From positions 3,204 to 57,739 of the forward strand of contig DMYW01000007.1 in assembly GCA_003482455.1 (NCBI GenBank): 54,536 nucleotides of DNA, read 5' to 3'. Under the pieces are notes generated by a model that saw nothing but the letters and a program-made list of their open reading frames with translations, was not told the origin of the DNA and ran no database searches. This document shows positions 8,388 through 16,278 of this stretch, piece by piece (position 1 is the stretch's first letter; each line of letters opens with the position of its first letter). This stretch comes from Rheinheimera sp. GTDB taxonomy: Bacteria > Pseudomonadota > Gammaproteobacteria > Enterobacterales > Alteromonadaceae. Made by a program: the position numbers and the translations under genes.

Positions 8388-10031
8388 TCAAAACTTAGGT
8401 TCAATTCGATCGCGTTTTTTTTGAGCCGGCTCCACCGAGGTTGTTGCGACTTCTTGGCGAGGAGCTGCCACTGAAGCCGGGTTCTGTCGCTGGCGCAGCC
8501 AGCTGAAACCGAACAACCCAGCAAGCAACAGCCAGACCAGATATAACAGACTGTCCCCAATCAGGCTGTACACGGTGCGGCCTTGATATAAAGGCACGTC
8601 GTCGTTGAGAACGGCTTCGGTAAACTGTGGGGCTTGCTGGCGGATTTTGCCATTGGCATCAATCGTCGCAGTCACGCCAGTATTGGTGGCGCGCAGCACG
8701 GGGCGACCAAATTCACGGGCACGCATCTGGGCTATTTGCAAATGCTGCCAAGGGCCATGCGAATCGCCAAACCAAGCGTCATTGCTGACGGTCAATATAA
8801 AGTGAGTGTCGTCCCGGAAATTCGCCAAGATCTGCCTTGGGAAGGCGATTTCAAAGCACAACGCCGGCAGCAATGCACGGCCTTTCGCCCGTAAATTCGG
8901 TTGTTGCCACTGACCGCGGGAGAACGAACTATTGGGTAAATCGAAAAATGGCGCTATGTCGCGTAGTAGGGATTCAAAAGGCACAAACTCACCAATCGGC
9001 AGCAAATGATGCTTTTGATAACGGTTGCGCGTCTCGTAATAATAGCTAGCGGTTGGTGCTTTCGGGTCTTGTTGACCCAGCACTATCATACCGTTGTAGG
9101 CATCGCCCGAGCGTTTTAAATCAAGAATACCGGTGACCACAGCGGATTGATGCTCGCTGGCTTGCATGTCCAGGTTGATTAAGTAGCCTTGCGCGAGCGG
9201 TTCTATTTGCGGAACGCCAGCTTCTGGCCAGATCACCAATCGATTGTTTAGTAATGGCTTGGTCAGCTCCATGTACTTTTTCATCGTCGGTAATTCTTGT
9301 GCAGGGTCCCAACGCAGCTCCTGTTTAATATTGCCTTGCACCAAAGACACCGCTTGCAGCTCGCCAGTTGCTGTAACACCAGCCGGGATCAATGGACTCA
9401 TCGCTGCCAAAAACACCGCTACCGCGACTTGTGCCATTGCCGCATGTTTGGTGAGTAATTGTTGTCGATGCCGCAGCAATAACACAGGTACTGCGGCACA
9501 CAAGGCCAACATGAAACTGATGCCATTTTCACCAATTACGGCAGCCCAAGCGCCAAACCAACTTTCAGTTTGGCTATAACCAAGCGACAACCAAGGAAAA
9601 CCGGTAAACACCCAACTGCGCAGGTTTTCCGCGAAGGTCCAACTGGCGGCAAAGCCTACGGCAAACAGCTGCGGGAAGCGTTTGGCAAATAGCCATGCCA
9701 ACATGGTTGCAGCCAGCGGGTAGATAGACAAATACAGCACCAGCAACGCCATGATGCTGAGACTAGCGACCAGTGGCATGCCGCCAAAGGTAGCTATCGA
9801 TACATGTACCCAGCTAACGCCGGTAGCGAACCAGCCTAGGCCATATGCAAAACCGAACCAGGCGGCCTGGCCTTTTGATTCGGCGATAGAAACGGCAAAC
9901 GCCAACAACGCCAGCGTTAGCAGTGGCAGCATGGTCATTTGATAAGGGGCGAATGCTAAAGTATTGGTGAGTCCAATAGCGAATAATGCCGCGCCAATCA
10001 GTAGGCTGCGGCTAGAAATTCGAGTCAACAT
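8388..10031 (-). CDS. lnt: Apolipoprotein N-acyltransferase
   Basis: An inner-membrane enzyme that adds the third acyl chain to the N-terminal cysteine of lipoproteins, the last step of lipoprotein maturation. The 547 residues start with a bundle of about six to seven membrane helices (to about residue 215), followed by a periplasmic nitrilase-like domain and a final membrane helix (about 495-515). The catalytic triad is visible as Glu270 (IWPEAG), Lys340 (in RYQKHHLLP) and Cys392 (ALCFEIAF), equivalent to E267/K335/C387 of E. coli. The C-terminal tail of about 30 residues is longer than in E. coli and highly charged. It starts 14 bases after corC in the same operon. Confidence 0.95.
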   Translation of the reverse strand: MLTRISSRSLLIGAALFAIGLTNTLAFAPYQMTMLPLLTLALLAFAVSIAESKGQAAWFGFAYGLGWFATGVSWVHVSIATFGGMPLVASLSIMALLVLYLSIYPLAATMLAWLFAKRFPQLFAVGFAASWTFAENLRSWVFTGFPWLSLGYSQTESWFGAWAAVIGENGISFMLALCAAVPVLLLRHRQQLLTKHAAMAQVAVAVFLAAMSPLIPAGVTATGELQAVSLVQGNIKQELRWDPAQELPTMKKYMELTKPLLNNRLVIWPEAGVPQIEPLAQGYLINLDMQASEHQSAVVTGILDLKRSGDAYNGMIVLGQQDPKAPTASYYYETRNRYQKHHLLPIGEFVPFESLLRDIAPFFDLPNSSFSRGQWQQPNLRAKGRALLPALCFEIAFPRQILANFRDDTHFILTVSNDAWFGDSHGPWQHLQIAQMRAREFGRPVLRATNTGVTATIDANGKIRQQAPQFTEAVLNDDVPLYQGRTVYSLIGDSLLYLVWLLLAGLFGFSWLRQRQNPASVAAPRQEVATTSVEPAQKKRDRIEPKF

Positions 10032-10045
10032 CGAGAGTAAACCTA

Positions 10046-10921
10046 TTATTCGGCGTCAGACGCCTCTTCTTGTTGGATTTTTGGTTTCACCACGTGCAAT
10101 TGCAACAAACGTCTGTTATTGGCTTTGTTGACTTTGAAAATCAAGCCGCCTAATTCCAGCGTTTCGCCTTTGACTGGCATATGACCAAACGAGTGCAACA
10201 CAATGCCGCCGATGGTCGACGCTTCTTCTTCATCAAAGTGCGTACCAAAGGCTTCGTTAAAGTCATCTAGCGGTGTTAAGGCGCTAACTAAATACACATG
10301 GCTACCTAATCTGCGAATATCCGAATTGCCTTGCTCATCGTGTTCATCTTCGATGTCGCCGACGATTTGCTCTAGGATATCCTCGATGGTGATAAGCCCC
10401 GACACGCCACCGTATTCATCCACCACAATGGCCATATGATAACGTTTTTGACGAAACTCTTTCAGCAATGCGTCGACGCGCTTGCTTTCCGGGATGATCA
10501 CGGCAGGGCGCAATAAATCGCGCAGTTGCCACTGGCTGTCGGGCTTTAATGCGTAGTGCAATAAGTCTTTGACCAGCAAGATGCCTTCGATGTGGTCTTT
10601 GTCTTCATTGACGACCGGATAACGGCTATGGTTGTTTTCATGCAACAACGCCAGAATTTCGTCTGGGTTTTGGTCAATGTCGATGGTGGTCATCTGGGCG
10701 CGTGGCACCATGATGTCACGCGCACGCATCTTGGAGATGCCGAGCACGCCTTGCAGCATGCCCTTGGTGTCATTGTCGATCAGCCGCCGAGCATTTGCTT
10801 CGGCAAAGATCTCTTCAAGATCAGAAACATCCTGTGGTTCTGCAGCAAACAGGCTAGTGATTTTTTCTAGCCATTGGCGGGCGGCAGAACCGATGCCCGA
10901 GTGTGGGTTGTCGTCACTCAT
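10046..10921 (-). CDS. corC: CBS and CorC_HlyC domain protein (YbeX/CorC)
   Basis: A 291-residue cytoplasmic protein with two CBS domains (roughly residues 65-190, including RARDIMVPRAQ and VVDEYGGVSGLITIEDILE) and a C-terminal CorC_HlyC domain (about 205-280). CorC was linked to magnesium/cobalt efflux, and more recent E. coli work ties YbeX to ribosome maturation. Its place between ybeY and lnt fits either reading. No strong ribosome site is seen at the ATG, but N-terminal similarity (MSDDNPHS) begins there. It lies 18 bases after ybeY in the same operon. Confidence 0.92.
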   Translation of the reverse strand: MSDDNPHSGIGSAARQWLEKITSLFAAEPQDVSDLEEIFAEANARRLIDNDTKGMLQGVLGISKMRARDIMVPRAQMTTIDIDQNPDEILALLHENNHSRYPVVNEDKDHIEGILLVKDLLHYALKPDSQWQLRDLLRPAVIIPESKRVDALLKEFRQKRYHMAIVVDEYGGVSGLITIEDILEQIVGDIEDEHDEQGNSDIRRLGSHVYLVSALTPLDDFNEAFGTHFDEEEASTIGGIVLHSFGHMPVKGETLELGGLIFKVNKANNRRLLQLHVVKPKIQQEEASDAE

Positions 10922-10939
10922 GACGTCTTTCGAACTCCA

Positions 10940-11398
10940 TTAATCGATTTCGTAGGGATTTGGAAAACCTAAATCGGCAAGGATCTGAATTTCTTCAGCT
11001 TCCATCTCTTGCGCTTCGTCTTCTGTTATATGGTCAAAGCCAAGTAAATGCAAGCAGCCATGCACCACCATATGCGCCCAATGGGCTGCCAGTGGTTTAT
11101 TTTGCTCAGTAGCTTCACGTTCCACCACTTGCGCACAAACGACCAAATCACCAAGCAGCGGCAGCTCTTCAATGCCTGGTGGTTGCTGGAATGGAAAACT
11201 CAGCACATTAGTCGGTTTATCTTTTTCGCGATAATCAAAATTCAGCTGCTGGCTTTCGGCTTCATCGACAATACGAATGGTCACTTCGGCGTTGTCTTGA
11301 AACGGCGTCACGGCAGCGTCGAGCCATTGTTGGAACTGTGCTTCGCTCGGAATGCCGCTGGCGTTCGACGCCAACTGGAAATCTAAAATAATACTCAT
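10940..11398 (-). CDS. ybeY: Endoribonuclease YbeY (rRNA maturation factor)
   Basis: A metal-dependent RNase that acts in 16S rRNA 3'-end maturation and ribosome quality control. The 152-residue protein has the zinc-binding motif HGCLHLLGFDH, with histidines 113, 117 and 123, and the upstream signature TNVLSFPF. Its ATG overlaps the ybeZ stop by one base (TGATG), so the two are translationally coupled, in line with the known partnership of YbeY with YbeZ. Length and order match E. coli. Confidence 0.95.
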   Translation of the reverse strand: MSIILDFQLASNASGIPSEAQFQQWLDAAVTPFQDNAEVTIRIVDEAESQQLNFDYREKDKPTNVLSFPFQQPPGIEELPLLGDLVVCAQVVEREATEQNKPLAAHWAHMVVHGCLHLLGFDHITEDEAQEMEAEEIQILADLGFPNPYEID

Positions 11399-12516
11399 CA
11401 GGATTGCTCTGGCGTTGAAGCTGCATCGGCAGCTTTGCGACGACGGGTAGGTTTCACAGGGGCGTCCGTTACTGCGCTTGTTGCGACTTGTTCGGCTTGT
11501 TTGGCGGCTTTTTCTTCGGCCCGCGCTTTGGCTTGTGCTGCTTCAAACGCGTCGTAGGCAATAACAATTTTTTGCACCACCGGGTGGCGTACTACATCGG
11601 CGGCTTTGAAATAGTTAAAGCTCAGCACATCAACCGCTGACAGCACATCGATGGCGTGCTTGAGGCCCGAATACTGGCCACGTGGCAAATCAACTTGGGT
11701 GACATCGCCGGTGATTACCGCTTTCGAATTAAAACCAATCCGCGTTAAGAACATTTTCATTTGTTCGACTGTGGTGTTTTGGCTTTCATCCAAGATGATA
11801 AAAGCATCGCTGAGCGTACGGCCACGCATATAAGCCAGTGGCGCCACTTCAATCACATTGCGCTCTAGGTATTTTTCGACTTTTTCAAAGCCAAGCATGT
11901 CAAACAAGGCGTCGTACAAAGGACGTAAGTACGGGTCGACTTTTTGGGTTAAATCGCCTGGCAAAAAGCCCAGTTTTTCACCGGCTTCGACGGCAGGGCG
12001 GGTCAAAATAATGCGCCGCACTTGTTGTTTTTCCAGCGCATCGACCGCACAGGCCACCGCCAAATATGTTTTACCAGTGCCCGCTGGACCAATACCAAAA
12101 GTCACGTCATGCGTTAGGATGTTGCTGACGTAACTGGCTTGGCTTTTGTTACGCGCCTTGACCAAGCCTTTTTTGGTTTTGACGGATAACTCGCCGGTTG
12201 CTTCGTTCACTTGCACCATGGAGGCAGGGTTTTCCGCGCTACTGACCAGCAAATGCACCTGCTCGGCAGCGATGGCTTGCACTTTGCCTTGGGCAGAAAT
12301 GGTCTCTGCATACAACTGCTCCAGTAGCTGTCGCACCATTTCCAGCTGGGTATTTAAGCCGACAAGGCGGAATTTATCGTCGCGGTAATGGATTTGCACA
12401 CGAAATCGGCGTTCTATTTGGCGCAGGTGGTCATCAAATGGACCACACAACATGGCAAGGCGGCTGCTATCCGCTGGGTGTAAGGAAAACTCTAAACTGG
12501 TGATCGGATTGTCCAA
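11398..12516 (-). CDS. ybeZ: PhoH-like ATPase YbeZ (TTG start)
   Basis: A cytoplasmic ATPase of the PhoH family that works with YbeY on ribosomal RNA. At 372 residues it matches E. coli YbeZ except for a longer Lys/Ala/Pro-rich tail. The P-loop is GPAGTGKT (residues 143-150) and the Walker B region reads FIILDESQNTT. I chose the TTG at 12516 because AAGGA sits four bases upstream and the protein then begins at the family's first conserved residues (DNPITSLEFSL). An earlier in-frame TTG at 12537 has no ribosome site. An intrinsic terminator of miaB lies only about 20 bases upstream of this start. Confidence 0.93.
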   Translation of the reverse strand: MDNPITSLEFSLHPADSSRLAMLCGPFDDHLRQIERRFRVQIHYRDDKFRLVGLNTQLEMVRQLLEQLYAETISAQGKVQAIAAEQVHLLVSSAENPASMVQVNEATGELSVKTKKGLVKARNKSQASYVSNILTHDVTFGIGPAGTGKTYLAVACAVDALEKQQVRRIILTRPAVEAGEKLGFLPGDLTQKVDPYLRPLYDALFDMLGFEKVEKYLERNVIEVAPLAYMRGRTLSDAFIILDESQNTTVEQMKMFLTRIGFNSKAVITGDVTQVDLPRGQYSGLKHAIDVLSAVDVLSFNYFKAADVVRHPVVQKIVIAYDAFEAAQAKARAEEKAAKQAEQVATSAVTDAPVKPTRRRKAADAASTPEQS

Positions 12517-12535
12517 AACGTCCTTCCAAACTAAC

Positions 12536-12565
12536 AAAATAAAAAAGGGGTGACTGTCACCCCTT
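12536..12565 (-). terminator. Terminator between miaB and ybeZ
   Basis: On the minus strand, AAGGGGTG pairs with CACCCCTT across a short loop and is followed by TTTTTTATTTT. It starts five bases after the miaB stop and ends about 20 bases before the ybeZ start. It would end miaB transcripts or let a fraction through to the ybeZ operon. Confidence 0.8.
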
Positions 12566-12569
12566 GATA

Positions 12570-14000
12570 TTACGGTGTAAAAGTACCAACGCCAAGCTCA
12601 TCAATTTTTTGACCTTGCTGGCGGGCCAAAATTTGTTGTGGCGACACGTCGCGGCGCAAGCCCATGTCTTTTTCGGTGCGCACCACCACGCCTTTGAGCG
12701 AGTTGGCATACACGTCCTTAATTTCGATATCCACAAACTGGCCAATCATGTCTGGCGAGCCTTCAAAGTTCACCACTCGGTTGTTTTCGGTACGGCCTTG
12801 CAGTTCCATCAAGTCTTTCTTCGATGGACCTTCCACCAGAATACGTTGCACTGTCCCTAACATGCCACGGGCAATTTGCTGGGCTTGTTGGTTGATACGG
12901 TCTTGCAAAATGTACAGACGTTGTTTTTTCTCGTCTTCGCTAACGTCATCAGGTAAATCGGCTGCAGGTGTGCCAGGACGGGCGGAGTAGATAAAGCTGA
13001 AGCTCAAGTCAAAACCAATTTGTTGGATTAAATCCATGGTTTGTTGGAAATCTTCGTCAGTTTCGCCAGGGAAACCGATGATAAAGTCCGATGACATCGA
13101 CAAATTCGGCCGGATTTTTTTCAGCTTACGAATTTTTGCTTTGTACTCCAGCGCGGTGTGATTACGCTTCATCAGCGTTAAAATCCGGTCTGAGCCGCTT
13201 TGTACCGGTAAGTGCAGGTGATCGACCAGCTCAGGCACGTCTTTGTACACTTCAATGATATCGTCAGTAAATTCAACCGGATGCGACGTGGTGTAACGAA
13301 TACGGTCGATCCCATCAATTGCAGCAACTAACCGCAGCAGTTCGGAGAAGTGACAAATGCCCCCGTCGTGCGTCGCGCCGCGGTAGGCGTTGACGTTTTG
13401 GCCTAACAGGTTCACTTCACGCACACCTTGCTCTGCCAGTTGCGCAATTTCCAACAACACGTCATCGATTGGGCGAGATACTTCTTCACCGCGGGTGTAT
13501 GGCACCACGCAGAACGTACAGTATTTGGAGCAACCTTCCATAATCGACACAAACGCCGTTGGACCTTCGGCTTTTGGCTCTGGCAAACGGTCAAATTTTT
13601 CGATTTCAGGGAATGAAACATCAACCACTGGCGAGCGATCGCCGCGCACTTGGTTGATCATCTCAGGCAAGCGGTGCAGCGTTTGCGGGCCAAATACGAT
13701 GTCGACATAAGGTGCGCGTTCGCGAATAGCGGCGCCTTCTTGGGATGCAACACAACCACCGACACCGATGATTAAATTCGGGTTTTTCTTTTTCAGTGGG
13801 CGCCAGCGGCCCAGTTGATGGAATACTTTCTCTTGTGCTTTTTCGCGGATAGAGCAGGTATTGAGCAGGATCACGTCCGCTTCTTCTGCCTCTTCCGTCA
13901 GGGTGTAGCCATGAGTGGCGTCCAGTAAGTCCGCCATCTTGGATGAATCGTATTCGTTCATCTGGCAGCCCCAGGTTTTGATATGCAACTTTTTGCTCAT
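12570..14000 (-). CDS. miaB: tRNA-2-methylthio-N6-dimethylallyladenosine synthase
   Basis: A radical-SAM methylthiotransferase that converts i6A37 to ms2i6A37 in tRNAs reading UNN codons. The 476-residue protein has the N-terminal UPF0004 cluster cysteines Cys12, Cys49 and Cys83, and the radical-SAM cysteines Cys157, Cys161 and Cys164 (GCSKYCTFC). A TRAM domain lies at the C-terminus (about 378-445). E. coli MiaB has 474 residues. It heads the cluster with ybeZ, ybeY, corC and lnt as in E. coli, but a terminator hairpin separates it from ybeZ. Confidence 0.96.
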   Translation of the reverse strand: MSKKLHIKTWGCQMNEYDSSKMADLLDATHGYTLTEEAEEADVILLNTCSIREKAQEKVFHQLGRWRPLKKKNPNLIIGVGGCVASQEGAAIRERAPYVDIVFGPQTLHRLPEMINQVRGDRSPVVDVSFPEIEKFDRLPEPKAEGPTAFVSIMEGCSKYCTFCVVPYTRGEEVSRPIDDVLLEIAQLAEQGVREVNLLGQNVNAYRGATHDGGICHFSELLRLVAAIDGIDRIRYTTSHPVEFTDDIIEVYKDVPELVDHLHLPVQSGSDRILTLMKRNHTALEYKAKIRKLKKIRPNLSMSSDFIIGFPGETDEDFQQTMDLIQQIGFDLSFSFIYSARPGTPAADLPDDVSEDEKKQRLYILQDRINQQAQQIARGMLGTVQRILVEGPSKKDLMELQGRTENNRVVNFEGSPDMIGQFVDIEIKDVYANSLKGVVVRTEKDMGLRRDVSPQQILARQQGQKIDELGVGTFTP

Positions 14001-14183
14001 GGAAGAATGCGCCCGTCTGAGTTTAAAAGGATTGAAAAAAAGGCGCGTATTTTAACCGAGCTAGCGCCGATACGCCAGCAAAGACAATTCCGTAGTTTTC
14101 ATGCGGTAATTTCTAAAAAACTAAACTAAAGTCAATTCAATGGCCTAATTTCCTTAATGCTTTTAGAACGAAGGATATCTGCG

Positions 14184-15302
14184 ATGAAAACAAAGTGGTT
14201 GTGTGCAGCAAGTTTGCTGTTAGCGCCCGTGTCGGCGATGGCAGTGGATTACAGTTGGAATGGTTTTATGTCGTTAGCTGGCGGCAAAGTGTTAAGCGGT
14301 AGTGTGCAAGGTGACAATGAACTCGGCGAAAACTGCCCATGCATGATTACCGATTATTCGCAAAATGGCGTTCTTACCAATAGTTGGGGCTTTGACGACA
14401 GTAAAATAGGTCTGCAAGGCACCGCAAAGTTCAATGACCAATGGAGCGTCACCGGGCAAATTGTCAGTCGTGGTTCGCGCGATTTTAAAGTGAATTTGGA
14501 GTGGGTTTACGCTTCTTGGCAAATCGATGACAACGATGTGTTGCAATTGGGCCGTAAACGCATCCCGCTATTTTATTTTTCAGAGCAGCAAGATATCGGT
14601 TTTACCTATCCTTGGGTGCATTTACCTCCACAAACCTATGGCTGGGAGGCGGTGAACTACAATGGCGCTAACTGGAATCATCAATGGACCAAAGGCGATT
14701 GGAGCGGCATTGTTAACACCTTTGCTGGCACCGAAACCCGCACTGACAATGATTATCAGAAAATTTATCTCGACCCGAATCAAGAGCATGGCACGCGCTG
14801 GGACAAAATTTTTGGTGCTGAGTTTATTGCCACCAAAGATTGGTTTGAAGGGCGTTTGATGATGATGCGCTCAGACAATAGCAGCCGCGAACCCGGTGAA
14901 GACTGGAGTGAGCCGACCGAGCAAATTATCTTTGGCGCGTCAGCGCAAGCCGATTTTGGCAGCTGGTATACCAATGCCGAGTTGTTTTTCTCGGATCGCA
15001 CCGAAAGCTATGGTCGTGATTTAGCCTACAGTGTGTTGGTCGGCAAGCGGATTGGCGATGTGACCATCGCGATGAATCACGGCCTGTACCAGCAAAAAAT
15101 CAACGAAAACAACCCGTTTGAATTAACCGAAGACGATGCAGAAATCCATCGAATGACCTCGCTGATTGGTCGTTACGAAGTCGATGAATCGTCGGCGATT
15201 AAAATTCAATTTGATGATTGGCAAGACCACAGCGGTACTTGGTTTAAATCAAATTACGGCGATGCACGCAGCATTAGCTTTAGTTACGATCGAGTGTTCT
15301 AA
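14184..15302 (+). CDS. Putative outer-membrane beta-barrel (porin-like) protein
   Basis: A 372-residue protein with a typical Sec signal peptide (cleavage expected after VSAMA, about residue 20). The mature part is rich in aromatic residues, Asp, Asn and Gly with alternating patterns such as WSVTGQIVSRG and SAIKIQFDDW, and it ends in a phenylalanine (SYDRVF). These are the marks of an outer-membrane beta-barrel. I cannot place it in a characterised porin family; a substrate is unknown. The ATG at 14184 follows GAAGGA at an 8-base distance. It is a single gene, and its last four bases overlap the end of the convergent EamA gene. Confidence 0.7.
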   Translation: MKTKWLCAASLLLAPVSAMAVDYSWNGFMSLAGGKVLSGSVQGDNELGENCPCMITDYSQNGVLTNSWGFDDSKIGLQGTAKFNDQWSVTGQIVSRGSRDFKVNLEWVYASWQIDDNDVLQLGRKRIPLFYFSEQQDIGFTYPWVHLPPQTYGWEAVNYNGANWNHQWTKGDWSGIVNTFAGTETRTDNDYQKIYLDPNQEHGTRWDKIFGAEFIATKDWFEGRLMMMRSDNSSREPGEDWSEPTEQIIFGASAQADFGSWYTNAELFFSDRTESYGRDLAYSVLVGKRIGDVTIAMNHGLYQQKINENNPFELTEDDAEIHRMTSLIGRYEVDESSAIKIQFDDWQDHSGTWFKSNYGDARSISFSYDRVF

Positions 15303-16156
15303 AACAACCTTTGTCGACTGGTGATATAGCCGGCGTAGAAAATCACTGCGACGCCGGCAAACCAACCTAGCGACACAGCTTCGCTCCAGAAAATATAGCC
15401 AAACAATCCAGCAAAAATGACGCTGCTGTAGGTCCAAATGCCGATGTCACTTGCCGGTGCCAATGCATAAGCTTGAGTCATCGCCATTTGGCCGGCAGCC
15501 GCCAGCAACCCCATTGCCGCAAATGCCATATAGGTGCTCGCCGGCAGCTCATGCCAGTCCATCGGCACCGGAATAAACGAAATCAGTGCGGTTAGTAGCG
15601 AAAAATAAAACACGATGCGCGCTGCCGGTTCTGTATCAGACATATAACGAATGGTGGTTTTGGTCACAGCAACTAGACAAGCGGACAACAAGCCAACCGC
15701 CAACAAGCCATGGTTGCTTGAAGTTTCGTGCATCGGGATCGCCAAAAACACCCCAGCAAAGCCCAGCACTATCCCCAACCAAGTAATGGCGCTGGTGCGT
15801 TCACGCAACCAGACGTGCGCAATTAGCGGCACGATAAATGGCGATAGCAACAGCACCATCATGGCTTGCGCGAGTGGTAGTTTGCTGATCACATAAAAAA
15901 AGCAATACATAGAGATGATGCCGGTCGTCGCCCGACTAAGGTGCAAATACCATCGTTCAGTGCGCAGGATTTGTGGTCCTTGATGCCAAATCCACGGGAT
16001 CATCACCAGCAAGGCGGCGAAGTTACGGAAAAACACTACCTGTGCTTGACTGGCGTCTGCTGAGGTTAATTTGACGCAGGCGCCGATGCCGGCAAAGCAC
16101 GCTTCAGAAAACAGAATCAATAGGGCGGCGCGAACCACGGGAGACAGAGCGAGCAC
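15299..16156 (-). CDS. EamA/DMT-family transporter
   Basis: A 285-residue inner-membrane protein with about ten hydrophobic helices arranged as two EamA repeats (roughly 10-140 and 155-280), the layout of drug/metabolite exporters. Features such as FFRNFAALLVMIPW and a central SNHGLLAVGLLSACLVA helix fit the family. The start is a GTG with AAGG about nine bases upstream. The substrate cannot be predicted. It converges on and overlaps the porin-like gene by four bases with no terminator between them, so antisense overlap of the two transcripts is likely. Confidence 0.85.
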   Translation of the reverse strand: MLALSPVVRAALLILFSEACFAGIGACVKLTSADASQAQVVFFRNFAALLVMIPWIWHQGPQILRTERWYLHLSRATTGIISMYCFFYVISKLPLAQAMMVLLLSPFIVPLIAHVWLRERTSAITWLGIVLGFAGVFLAIPMHETSSNHGLLAVGLLSACLVAVTKTTIRYMSDTEPAARIVFYFSLLTALISFIPVPMDWHELPASTYMAFAAMGLLAAAGQMAMTQAYALAPASDIGIWTYSSVIFAGLFGYIFWSEAVSLGWFAGVAVIFYAGYITSRQRLF

Positions 16157-16278
16157 TAAGGACTACCTTGCAGAAAAACCATCAGTGTAACAGCTGTGGG
16201 GCAGTTCTAGTGCACAGTCAAACGCAACAGAGCGTTGCCATATCGCAGGTAGATGTGCGAGCAGCCAGTACACTGCGG

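Noticed and set aside
16224..16238. Short GCAAC/GTTGC inverted repeat between the sensor and EamA genes
   Set aside because: Only a 5-bp stem and no T-run; too weak to call a terminator.
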